From JAUIBE01 sp035267185 (GTDB lineage Bacteria; Pseudomonadota; Gammaproteobacteria; Xanthomonadales; SZUA-36), in contig DATFLY010000023.1 in NCBI GenBank assembly GCA_035267185.1, forward strand, positions 1 to 30,290: a stretch of DNA of 30,290 nucleotides, read 5' to 3'. Under the pieces are notes generated by a model, which was given only the letters and a program-made list of their open reading frames with translations, made no database searches and was not told the DNA's origin. Below, in pieces: positions 23,354-30,290 of the stretch; within the stretch, counting starts at the first letter, position 1; each line of letters opens with the position of its first letter. The position numbers and the translations under genes were made by a program.

Positions 23354-24214
23354 TCAGTGGTCCGGTTTGATTACATTGCGCAACTGCCGAACCTCCTCTG
23401 TCAGCGACTTCAACTGTTCCGATAGTGTTTCCCTTTCATCATGAGCCTGTTTCGCCTCATCCTCTGCTGCCTTTCTTGATTGAGCGTGAACGTTTTGCAT
23501 TGAATTCACAATCAGGGCAATGAACAGATTTAACACGGCGAAACTGGTCACCACGATGAAAGGGACAAAGAATGTCCATGCATATGGGAATTCCACCATC
23601 ACAGGTCGCACAATTCCCATCGACCAGCTTTCCAGGGTCATGATCTGGAATAGGCTGTACATTGATTCTCCGATGCTGCCAAACCATTCCGGAAACACCA
23701 GTCCGAACAGGTTTGTCGCCATGACCGCAGCAACGTAATAGATCAGCAGCAGTACCGAGATGATCGCTCCCATTCCGGGCAACGACTGGAGAAGGGCGGC
23801 CACGACGGCACGCATCTGGGGTATGAAGGAGATCAGCCGAAGCACGCGCAAAACCCGCAGTGCCCTGAGCACGGCAAAAGGGCCTGCAGAAGGTGCCCAG
23901 CCAATAGTCACCACGATCAGGTCAAAGACATTCCAGGGCTCCCTGAAAAAGACACCACGATAAACCCACAGCTTGAGCAGCAGCTCGGCAGTAAAAACCA
24001 GAAGGATGGCATGGTCGAGGGCTATCAAAAAAGGACCCGCTGCCTGCATGGCAACGGGCCAGGTTTCGAGCCCTAATGTGACGGCGTTAACCGCGATCAG
24101 AATAGTGATCGACAGGTTAAACGCCCGCGATTCAACCAGGCTCGCTAGCGGGGTAGTGCTCCCCTCATTCGGGTGTTCAGTCAGGCGCGGTTTTTGCGCC
24201 GCGCCTTTGGTCAT
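23354..24214 (-). CDS. Bacterial voltage-gated sodium channel (BacNav type)
   Basis: The 286-residue protein contains one six-helix channel repeat. S1-S3 occupy about 30-106. S4 carries four arginines every third residue (Arg117, 120, 123, 126; RALRVLRVLR). S5, a pore helix and S6 (about 209-240) follow. The selectivity filter TLESWSM (193-199) is the BacNav sodium filter, Glu195 being the key charge. After S6 a charged, heptad-like tail (about 240-280) should form the coiled coil that holds the tetramer. GAGGA with 7-base spacing precedes the ATG and overlaps the stop of the HPF-like gene 10 bases away, so the two are one transcript. In related bacteria such channels admit Na+ and are tied to motility and ion balance. 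Confidence 0.95.
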   Translation of the reverse strand: MTKGAAQKPRLTEHPNEGSTTPLASLVESRAFNLSITILIAVNAVTLGLETWPVAMQAAGPFLIALDHAILLVFTAELLLKLWVYRGVFFREPWNVFDLIVVTIGWAPSAGPFAVLRALRVLRVLRLISFIPQMRAVVAALLQSLPGMGAIISVLLLIYYVAAVMATNLFGLVFPEWFGSIGESMYSLFQIMTLESWSMGIVRPVMVEFPYAWTFFVPFIVVTSFAVLNLFIALIVNSMQNVHAQSRKAAEDEAKQAHDERETLSEQLKSLTEEVRQLRNVIKPDH

Positions 24215-24224
24215 ATTGATTTCC

Positions 24225-24596
24225 TCAGGTGGGGTGGATACTTTCTGTCAATGAATGGCTGCGTCGCAGCTGGCGAATCTTTTCGGGCTGCAAACGCCTG
24301 GATTTTTGCAGGGATCGACGTACAGTCCTTCTTGCCCTCCTGGCGCAGTGGCCGATCGAACGATAAAGATCCGCCCGGGTTTCTTCCACGGCAATATCAG
24401 TGCCTGTGGTCAATCGAACGCGTGCCAGAACCTGCTTGTCTTTTCCACCCTTTGGACCGTTGGTGTCTTTGAGATGGAGTTCAATGGAAGAGATGCTGCT
24501 TTCATAGCGCTTCAATGTTCGAGCAAATTTCTTTTGTGTAATGTTTGCCAGTGAAGGCGTCAAATCGAAGCCCTGGGTCCTGATAAAAATCTTCAT
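24225..24596 (-). CDS. HPF/RaiA-like (S30AE domain) short ribosome-associated protein
   Basis: The 123-residue basic protein begins MKIFIRTQGFDLTPSLANITQKKF, the usual start of hibernation-promoting-factor/S30AE proteins. SSIELHLKDTNGPKGGKDKQVLARVRL and VEETRADLYRSIGHCARRARRTVRR follow, ending in an Arg/Ser-rich tail. Family members bind the ribosome and stop translation in resting or stressed cells. The conserved helix with its Tyr/Ile pattern is recognisable, but the protein differs from classic HPF, so its ribosome role is inferred. AGAGGA 7 bases upstream selects the ATG at 24596 over 24620. It sits between the DUF533 gene (20-base gap) and the sodium-channel gene (10-base gap). Confidence 0.8.
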   Translation of the reverse strand: MKIFIRTQGFDLTPSLANITQKKFARTLKRYESSISSIELHLKDTNGPKGGKDKQVLARVRLTTGTDIAVEETRADLYRSIGHCARRARRTVRRSLQKSRRLQPEKIRQLRRSHSLTESIHPT

Positions 24597-24616
24597 TTTG
24601 GTTTCCTCTCTCTGGC

Positions 24617-25402
24617 TCAAGCTGATCTGGCGATGTCTTCCGGGTTTCGATTCGAATTGTGACCAATTCGGTGAGATCGCAAATCTTCCGGTCCAAAAGC
24701 CTCTTCATGCAGTGCTTTTCGCAGTTCATCGGGAATCGAAAGTGCCTCGCTTAACTGGTTGAGATAGTCGACAGATGTGCTTGAGTTGATGTCAACGGTG
24801 ATCAGCGATGCCAGGTAGGCCTCGGCTGCAAGAGCCGCGTTAGGTACCTGGGCAACCAGCCTGGTCAGCGTCAAGGGCTGCAGAAATTCATCGATCAGAA
24901 GAGCTTTTTGCATGGAGTCTGTTTCAAGCGATTCGAGCTGCTCAAAAATCCTGGCCTTCTCAGTGCTGTCCATGTGTCCATCGGCATGAGCCGCAGCAAT
25001 CATCGAACGGAGTATCAACAAGTCGCGTTGATCAACCTTTTCGCTCGAGAGCGGTTCAAATTCCTCGTGCCGGATATTTGACCATTGGGAATAGTCTGTC
25101 GCCGAGGGCGCGCTTGTCGTTCCTGCAAAAGCACGACTGTGTGCGGCTGGAGGTCGATTCAGGCTCCCTGTAGTTTCAATTCCTGTCGGCTGGTTCTGAC
25201 GGCTGCGATAGTTGTCATAAGCTTTCCAGGCGAGCCCGCCCACTAGAGCCGCACCGCCAAGTTTGGCTGCCTTGCCGGCCAGTTTGCGTCCTTTCTTGCT
25301 GCCAAGCGAACTCACCAAAAGGCCGCTGGCGAGGCCGCCCGCAAGACCGCCACCAATTCCGCTGGACATCAACTTATCAACCACCTGGTTCACCTTCATC
25401 AT
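24617..25402 (-). CDS. DUF533 (YebE/TerB-like) protein
   Basis: The protein has about 261 residues. A Gly/Ala-rich N-terminal segment (GIGGGLAGGLASGLLVSSLG, then AAKLGGAALVGGLAWKAYDNY) looks like a membrane hairpin. A disordered linker and a helical TerB-like domain follow (LLILRSMIAAAHADGHMDSTEKARIFEQL and later helices). This is the DUF533 layout of E. coli YebE, whose function is unknown but which responds to envelope stress. Two adjacent ATGs (25402, 25399) follow AAGAGGA at 4 and 7 bases; the second has the better spacing. It leads the leftward cluster with the HPF-like and sodium-channel genes. Confidence 0.82.
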   Translation of the reverse strand: MMKVNQVVDKLMSSGIGGGLAGGLASGLLVSSLGSKKGRKLAGKAAKLGGAALVGGLAWKAYDNYRSRQNQPTGIETTGSLNRPPAAHSRAFAGTTSAPSATDYSQWSNIRHEEFEPLSSEKVDQRDLLILRSMIAAAHADGHMDSTEKARIFEQLESLETDSMQKALLIDEFLQPLTLTRLVAQVPNAALAAEAYLASLITVDINSSTSVDYLNQLSEALSIPDELRKALHEEAFGPEDLRSHRIGHNSNRNPEDIARSA

Positions 25403-25594
25403 TCTTTCCTCTTCTGGAGTCTCCGCGCCGTTGGGCACGATTCAGTATTCGATTTTCTGAAGAAAAGGATGAAGATTTTTCGGCTCTGCAACCAGCGGTT
25501 TGTTTCTGATTAATGCTTCGGAAAAGACGAACTATTGAAGATTCAGTGAAATAATTGCCGACGAAAGTATGTTGCAGCGGGATTTTCTCACCGC

Positions 25595-26494
25595 TCAGGC
25601 AAAAAGATGGTTGCGCGCAGATTCGATGATGGAAACCACGCTGGGATGCTTGAGGCGCTGCTCCGGAGAGATGGCGTAGTATCGTTCACGCACCTCATCA
25701 GTGCGCCCGATCACACGGAGTGAATACATTTGCGCGATGTCCTCTTCAATCGCCGTCGGAGCCGGAAAGACACCTGTTCCGGCCTGGCCAAAGGCCTTTA
25801 AAAGTGCGCTGTCGTTAATTTCTCCAACCACGACCGGGTGAATTTCACGGGACTCAAGCCATTCTTCAAGCCGACGACGCAGAACATTTCCTTTGGCCGG
25901 GAGCAGCATGGGTGCTCCATCCAGGTTGGCGGGAAAATCACCCTTGTATTTTTGCCAGTCCCGCTTGCGCGAAAAAAAGGAAATGCCGCTTTCCCCAAGG
26001 GCGTGATTGAAGGCCCGGATGTGAAGTCCGCTTGGCAAGGGCTGGTCGGATATCACCAGATCCAGTTTATGGATTGCCAGTTCAGCCAGCAGCCGATCCA
26101 GTGGCGCTTCTTCACAATGCAAAACCGGTGCATCATCAGCTTCAAGCACCGGCGTGAGCAGATTGCTGGCGACCAACTTGGGTATGGCTTCAACGATTCC
26201 GACCATCAGTACTTTTGGGGCGCTCTCACGATGGCCACGGACGACTTCGGCAAGTTCTGCCCCGATGTTAAAAATTTCGTCTGCATAGTGAAAAACGAGC
26301 CGGCCGGTTGAAGACAACACGAGATTTCTGCCTGACCGGTCAAAGAGCCGGTCCCCGACCGCGGCATCCAGCAGCTTGAGCTGGCCGCTGATGGTTTGAG
26401 GCGTGATATGCAATATCTCCGAGGCACGCGCGATGCTGCCTTCCCTGGCAACGACCCAGAAGTACATCAGGTGTCCGTAATTCAGATGTCGCAA
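25595..26494 (-). CDS. LysR-family regulator of the NhaR type
   Basis: The 299-residue DNA-binding protein begins RHLNYGHLMYFWVVAREGSI, close to the NhaR start (INYNHLYYFW). A winged helix (1-60; ITPQTISGQLKLLDAAVGDRLFDRSGR) and a ligand-sensing domain follow, with NhaR-like KLDLVISDQPLPSG (about 140-153), LLPAKGNVLRRRLEEWL and LLKAFGQAGTGVFPAPT. NhaR activates the Na+/H+ antiporter gene nhaA in response to sodium. No nhaA is in the window, so the true targets are open. The start is TTG at 26494, with AAAGG and GGGAG upstream. It is divergent from the exported protein at 26642. A 190-base gap separates it from the DUF533 gene downstream on the same strand. Confidence 0.82.
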   Translation of the reverse strand: MRHLNYGHLMYFWVVAREGSIARASEILHITPQTISGQLKLLDAAVGDRLFDRSGRNLVLSSTGRLVFHYADEIFNIGAELAEVVRGHRESAPKVLMVGIVEAIPKLVASNLLTPVLEADDAPVLHCEEAPLDRLLAELAIHKLDLVISDQPLPSGLHIRAFNHALGESGISFFSRKRDWQKYKGDFPANLDGAPMLLPAKGNVLRRRLEEWLESREIHPVVVGEINDSALLKAFGQAGTGVFPAPTAIEEDIAQMYSLRVIGRTDEVRERYYAISPEQRLKHPSVVSIIESARNHLFA

Positions 26495-26580
26495 ACCGCC
26501 TTTCTCCCTGATAATTGATGGAATGCTTTTGCAGATACCAAAATCTGAAGGTCATCAGAGCATTAATCAATCGCAATGGA

Positions 26581-26586
26581 TATAAT
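26581..26586 (+). promoter_or_regulatory. Candidate -10 element (TATAAT)
   Basis: A perfect TATAAT hexamer in the LysR/exported-protein divergent spacer, 56 bases before the ATG at 26642. No good -35 is found 16-18 bases upstream, so activation by a regulator, possibly the divergent LysR protein, is possible. Confidence 0.35.
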
Positions 26587-26641
26587 GGGCGACTTGACGA
26601 ATTTCTTTCCCTTTCTTGCGCCCCGAACATCTTTAGTAAAT

Positions 26642-27688
26642 ATGTCCAAAGTGAATTTAGTGATCAACCTGGCGGCAACTCCAGCAAAACATACACTGTC
26701 AGGTTTGGCCAGGATATGCCTGATCCCTTGTCTTTTTCTCATGTCTTCAAACCTGCCGGCCCCGGATCTAAAGCCGCCATTGCAGGCACTTCGTGATCCG
26801 AATTACACCCTTGTCGTTGCAGAGAGGACCAATTCGGCACTTGAAGATGGCCGAATGGAATTCCGGGTTTATGAACGCCTCAAAGGCAACCCGGATTTGC
26901 CGGAAAAATTGCAACTTCTTGTGCTGCCAAGTGATGATTCGGATGTAGAGCCAGGTGAGAGATACCTGGTTTTCTACTCGGATGTAGAACGGGCTGACCA
27001 CAAGTCAAAGGCCCAGGTTCGTCGTCCTGATCGTGCTCAGCTCCTGCATATTGATGGTGCATCACCTGCTGTTTTCCCGGATACATATGCAATGCGTACG
27101 CTATTGACGCCAGGGCATTCGGATATTGAGCTGGACCCACAATACGCAGCAGTCGTGATGCAGGGTTTACGGTCGGGCGATCCAAAAATGGTTGATCTGT
27201 GGTCAGCAGAATGGACGCTCCGCCCAGTGACTTTTGGGGAGGTTAGCCCCGATGATGTTGAAACCCTGAGTGAGATTATTGTTGACCCGAACCAATACCC
27301 CTCAGCAAGAAGTCGCATTCTTCTGACGAGTGCTGAGCGGAGTTCCGCAGAGGTTGGAGACTGGTTCGTGACAAGTGCAATGAAAGTGCTGGGCAGCGTC
27401 AGTCCTGCACAATTATCTGAAAATACTGGATTATCGCAGTTGATTTATGCATCCTTACAAATCGCTCAGGGTTATCCGGGCGATTCGAGTGCATCACAAC
27501 TTGAGAAATGGTTGAAAGCTGCGCCGCCATTGGCGGAAAAAGCGGCATTGGCCTTGAGGGCTATCGATCCCAAACTGGAACGTGAGGCGGTGAGCCTTGC
27601 GCTTGCGGATGAAAAGACGCCGGAGCAAACCCGGGTCTTTCTCAACGATCACCTGCGTCGATTGGATCTGGCAGAAAAGCGCACCTGA
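26642..27688 (+). CDS. Exported protein of unknown function
   Basis: The protein has about 348 residues when started at ATG 26642. Its N-terminus (MSKVNLV through CLFLMSSNLPAP) is a long signal-like segment with a hydrophobic core at about 21-33. The mature part opens with a beta-rich domain (LQALRDPNYTLVVAERT, FRVYERLKGNPDLPEKLQLLV, GERYLVFYSDV) like proteins that read fee-like or rate-like small domains, followed by helices (LEKWLKAAPPLAEKAALALRAID) to the end. No family is recognised. A perfect TATAAT at 26581-26586 lies just downstream of the earlier in-frame ATG (26576), which argues for the 26642 start. The secreted-protein gene follows 40 bases later and is probably in the same transcript. 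Confidence 0.6.
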   Translation: MSKVNLVINLAATPAKHTLSGLARICLIPCLFLMSSNLPAPDLKPPLQALRDPNYTLVVAERTNSALEDGRMEFRVYERLKGNPDLPEKLQLLVLPSDDSDVEPGERYLVFYSDVERADHKSKAQVRRPDRAQLLHIDGASPAVFPDTYAMRTLLTPGHSDIELDPQYAAVVMQGLRSGDPKMVDLWSAEWTLRPVTFGEVSPDDVETLSEIIVDPNQYPSARSRILLTSAERSSAEVGDWFVTSAMKVLGSVSPAQLSENTGLSQLIYASLQIAQGYPGDSSASQLEKWLKAAPPLAEKAALALRAIDPKLEREAVSLALADEKTPEQTRVFLNDHLRRLDLAEKRT

Positions 27689-27728
27689 CTTTCTGACTGA
27701 ATATAGTTTAATAACAGGGACATAAAGA

Positions 27729-30290
27729 ATGAAATTGATTAATGGTCTGAGAATTATCATCGCATCACTGATTGCGACAAGTTTTGGGAGCTTTGCCGCG
27801 GGACCACAGATTCCCGATGGTTATGATTACAGCGTTGCTACGGAATTGAAGCGGGACACCTCTCGTCCTATGCGTGACATCCTTCGGGATATGGGCGCAC
27901 CTGTGCCGAGAGATCCATCTACTTATGTGGTTCCTAACATCTTTCTGGACCTGGATGACAAGGTTCCGGATCTGCCTTCGGACGCGCCACTTCCGCCTGC
28001 GCAATTGACGCCAAGCGGTGTGCTGATGCCGCCGGTTGATCTTTCAGTTGATGGCATGAGCATCGGCAATGGTGGTGGCGGAGTGCCACCGGATACCACT
28101 GGTGACGTTGGACCGGATCATTTTTTCCAGTGGGTCAATACCAGCTGGGCCCTGTTCGACAAGGACACCGGTGCGTTGGTCAACGGGCCCAATCCGGGTA
28201 ATTCATTTTTCTCCGGCTTCGGCGGACTATGTGAGACCACAGACAATGGCGACCCATTGGTTCTGTGGGACGACCAGGCTGAACGCTGGATTGTGAGTCA
28301 GTTTGCATTTACCAGTACTGCCACGCCACCGTGGCTCCAGTGTGTCGCCATTTCAACCACTGCAGATCCACTTGGCTCATACCATCGATATGCATTTGAC
28401 TACTCTGCTTTCGGTTTTAACGATTACGGAAAAATGGGTGTCTGGTCCACCGTGGATGGCGACCAGGATGCTTACCTGTTTACGATGCACGAATTCCAGG
28501 GCGGGGCATCTTTTTCCGGCACTTCTTTTGCTCTTGTTGAGCGTGAAGCAATGCTTGATGGCAATGCTGCCCAGTTCATTCGAGTGAATGCAGGCGCCGA
28601 TTACTTCGGTGCGCTTCCTTTTCACGTTGAAGGTGATTTTCCCCTCAGTGCGGGCACCTGTCCGAAGTTTGTGCATTTTTCATCCACTGCCCCGGCGTAC
28701 CTGATCTGGGACTTCTGTGTTGATTGGGATGCCGGCAACGCTGAACTCAGCGGACCTGTTTCGATTGCCTCAGAGCCTTATCAACTGGGGTTGAGTGGTA
28801 TTCCACAGCTTGATTCAACCACCAGGCTCGATGATTTCGGCAGCAACACCATGTATATCGCTGCCATTCGCGGATTTGGTCCGAGTGGGCCCAGCGAAGC
28901 ACAGGCTGTTATCAATCACTCTGTTGATGTGGGTGGTGATCGCGCGGGCGCTCGCTGGATCCATTTTGGAATCCCGATGGGTGACGGAAACCCCGGTCTG
29001 GACTTTGAGTCCGGGTTCGAGAATTTCATACCCATGGCTCCAACAGAGCAGTCCATTCGCATTATTGACCAGGGAACGTATGCACCTGGTGATGAATATC
29101 GCTGGATGGGTGGGATCAACATGGATCAGTCCGGAAACATTGCATTTGGCTACAACGTTTCCAGTGAAACCATGAATCCGGAAATTCGTATTGCCGGACG
29201 TCTGCGAACAGATGCACCTGGTGATTTGCGTGATGAAGCCCAGTGCTCACCCACCATGACTGGTGCACAAACCGGCCTGTTCAGCGGTCGTGCACGCTGG
29301 GGGGATTACGCCACCATGGCCGTCGATCCCGATAATGAATGCACCTTCTATTTCACCAATGAGTACTACGCTACCACCGCGAACAGTAGCTGGACCACGC
29401 GTATTTGCACAATCGAATTTGAGTCCTGTGGTGACCCTGACTATGTACTCGAAACCATCCCGAATGTCCGGATTCCAGTGTGCGGTGCCGATGCAGTTGC
29501 CAACGTTCGCGTGGGTGAGTTTGGAACCATCGGCGAAAGCGTGGCCCTGAGCGAGGGCTCGGTCCCTGGCGGTAGTTCATTGTCTTTCGCATCGAATTCA
29601 ATCGCGGCAGGTGAATCAACAGAAGTCACAGTGACCGGATCTGCTGGATTGGCTGACGGTAATTACACAGCCACAGTCAATGGCCTGGGAGCAGGTCTGA
29701 ATCGAGAGACAGATATTCTCTTTGGTGTCTCAGCGACTACGCCAGCAGGTGGGACCACGCTTAACAATCCTGGCAATGGCCAAACAGGTGTTGTCACGCG
29801 GCCGACGTATAGCTGGGGCATCGCTTCTGGTGCAAACGATTTCGAAATTGAAATCGCAACCGACATGGCATTTACAAATATCATTGACGGTGCGGTTGTC
29901 TCCGGTATTAATGAATACACCAGTGCTGTGCTGCTTAACGAGTCAACGACATACTACTGGCGCGTCACTCCAATGAATTTCTGCGGCGCTGGCACAACCA
30001 GTACTGTCTCCAGCTTCACAACTGGTGTTGCAGGTGATTGCCCGGCTGGTACGACGCCAAGCCAGGTCTTTTTTGACGATGTTTCTGATGATTCAGTCGC
30101 ATGGACACTGGACAATGCTGTTGGTGGCGCAGGTACCCTCTGGAATAAAGAAATTCCTCCGGCAGGTACAGGCCTTAATACCCGCGCATGGTGGGCAGAA
30201 AACTCGGCCATAGATAGTGACCAGCGCCTGGTTTCTCCAAGCATTGCCCTGCCCAGTGGAGAAAGGCCGGTGACGATCTCGTGGGATGCC
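27729..30290 (+). CDS. Large secreted multi-domain protein with a fibronectin-III-like domain (partial, 3' cut by window)
   Basis: A frame opens at ATG 27729 (AGGGA 8 bases upstream) and runs 854 codons without a stop to the right edge. A signal peptide (1-24, GSFAAG) is followed by a region of about 480 residues with a VPPDTTGDVGPDHFFQWVN motif (about 115-133), repeated aromatic strands and several Cys, which looks like a large propeller or lectin-like fold. Then come a short Cys-bearing beta domain (about 580-660) and a fibronectin-III-like unit (PTYSWGIASGANDFEIEIA to TTYYWRVTPMNFCG, about 690-755). From about 775 a domain resembling MAM/adhesion modules begins. Such proteins are secreted or surface-attached, often as adhesins or proteases. 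No catalytic motif is seen in the part present. Confidence 0.85.
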   Translation, partial: MKLINGLRIIIASLIATSFGSFAAGPQIPDGYDYSVATELKRDTSRPMRDILRDMGAPVPRDPSTYVVPNIFLDLDDKVPDLPSDAPLPPAQLTPSGVLMPPVDLSVDGMSIGNGGGGVPPDTTGDVGPDHFFQWVNTSWALFDKDTGALVNGPNPGNSFFSGFGGLCETTDNGDPLVLWDDQAERWIVSQFAFTSTATPPWLQCVAISTTADPLGSYHRYAFDYSAFGFNDYGKMGVWSTVDGDQDAYLFTMHEFQGGASFSGTSFALVEREAMLDGNAAQFIRVNAGADYFGALPFHVEGDFPLSAGTCPKFVHFSSTAPAYLIWDFCVDWDAGNAELSGPVSIASEPYQLGLSGIPQLDSTTRLDDFGSNTMYIAAIRGFGPSGPSEAQAVINHSVDVGGDRAGARWIHFGIPMGDGNPGLDFESGFENFIPMAPTEQSIRIIDQGTYAPGDEYRWMGGINMDQSGNIAFGYNVSSETMNPEIRIAGRLRTDAPGDLRDEAQCSPTMTGAQTGLFSGRARWGDYATMAVDPDNECTFYFTNEYYATTANSSWTTRICTIEFESCGDPDYVLETIPNVRIPVCGADAVANVRVGEFGTIGESVALSEGSVPGGSSLSFASNSIAAGESTEVTVTGSAGLADGNYTATVNGLGAGLNRETDILFGVSATTPAGGTTLNNPGNGQTGVVTRPTYSWGIASGANDFEIEIATDMAFTNIIDGAVVSGINEYTSAVLLNESTTYYWRVTPMNFCGAGTTSTVSSFTTGVAGDCPAGTTPSQVFFDDVSDDSVAWTLDNAVGGAGTLWNKEIPPAGTGLNTRAWWAENSAIDSDQRLVSPSIALPSGERPVTISWDA

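Overview
This 30.3 kb window looks like chromosomal DNA from an aquatic, probably salt-adapted gammaproteobacterium. The gene families point that way: E. coli-type FrdABCD, an NhaR-like regulator, NnrU, HtpX, ChaC, an AbgT transporter and a bacterial voltage-gated sodium channel. Shine-Dalgarno sites are clear and some genes use GTG or TTG starts. The genus cannot be fixed from the sequence alone. No rRNA, tRNA, CRISPR array, insertion sequence or phage gene was seen.

Layout. 1-180: tail of a membrane protein, followed by a hexanucleotide repeat. 0.4-3.9 kb: a YeiH/UPF0324 transporter, then an exported catalase-peroxidase (KatG) behind an OxyR-like dyad and closed by a strong terminator. 4.0-9.0 kb: an alpha/beta esterase (-), an exported nucleotide pyrophosphatase/phosphodiesterase-like enzyme (+), an M19 dipeptidase homologue with altered metal ligands (-), an outer-membrane-like protein and ChaC (+). 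9.0-11.8 kb: a PLP-dependent cysteine-synthase-like enzyme (-), a small beta-barrel-like protein and a two-repeat exported protein, ended by a terminator.

11.8-15.9 kb is the centrepiece: frdA-frdB-frdC-frdD-rquA. It encodes a complete quinol:fumarate reductase directly followed by the enzyme that converts ubiquinone into rhodoquinone. A CTGAC-N4-GTCAA site sits exactly where an FNR/ANR class II activator site would be relative to a candidate -10. The block therefore reads as one oxygen-controlled unit: rhodoquinone is the low-potential electron carrier and FrdABCD passes its electrons to fumarate. In FrdC the residue aligned with the quinone-site His82 of E. coli is Gln.

16.0-21.7 kb: a DUF305 plus LVIVD-propeller exported protein, a serine hydrolase (-) and an AbgT-family transporter. 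21.8-26.5 kb: HtpX (+), NnrU (-), then a leftward cluster DUF533 - short HPF-like protein - BacNav sodium channel, with an NhaR-like LysR regulator upstream on the same strand. 26.6-30.3 kb: an exported protein of unknown function and a very large secreted protein (at least 854 residues) that runs off the right edge.
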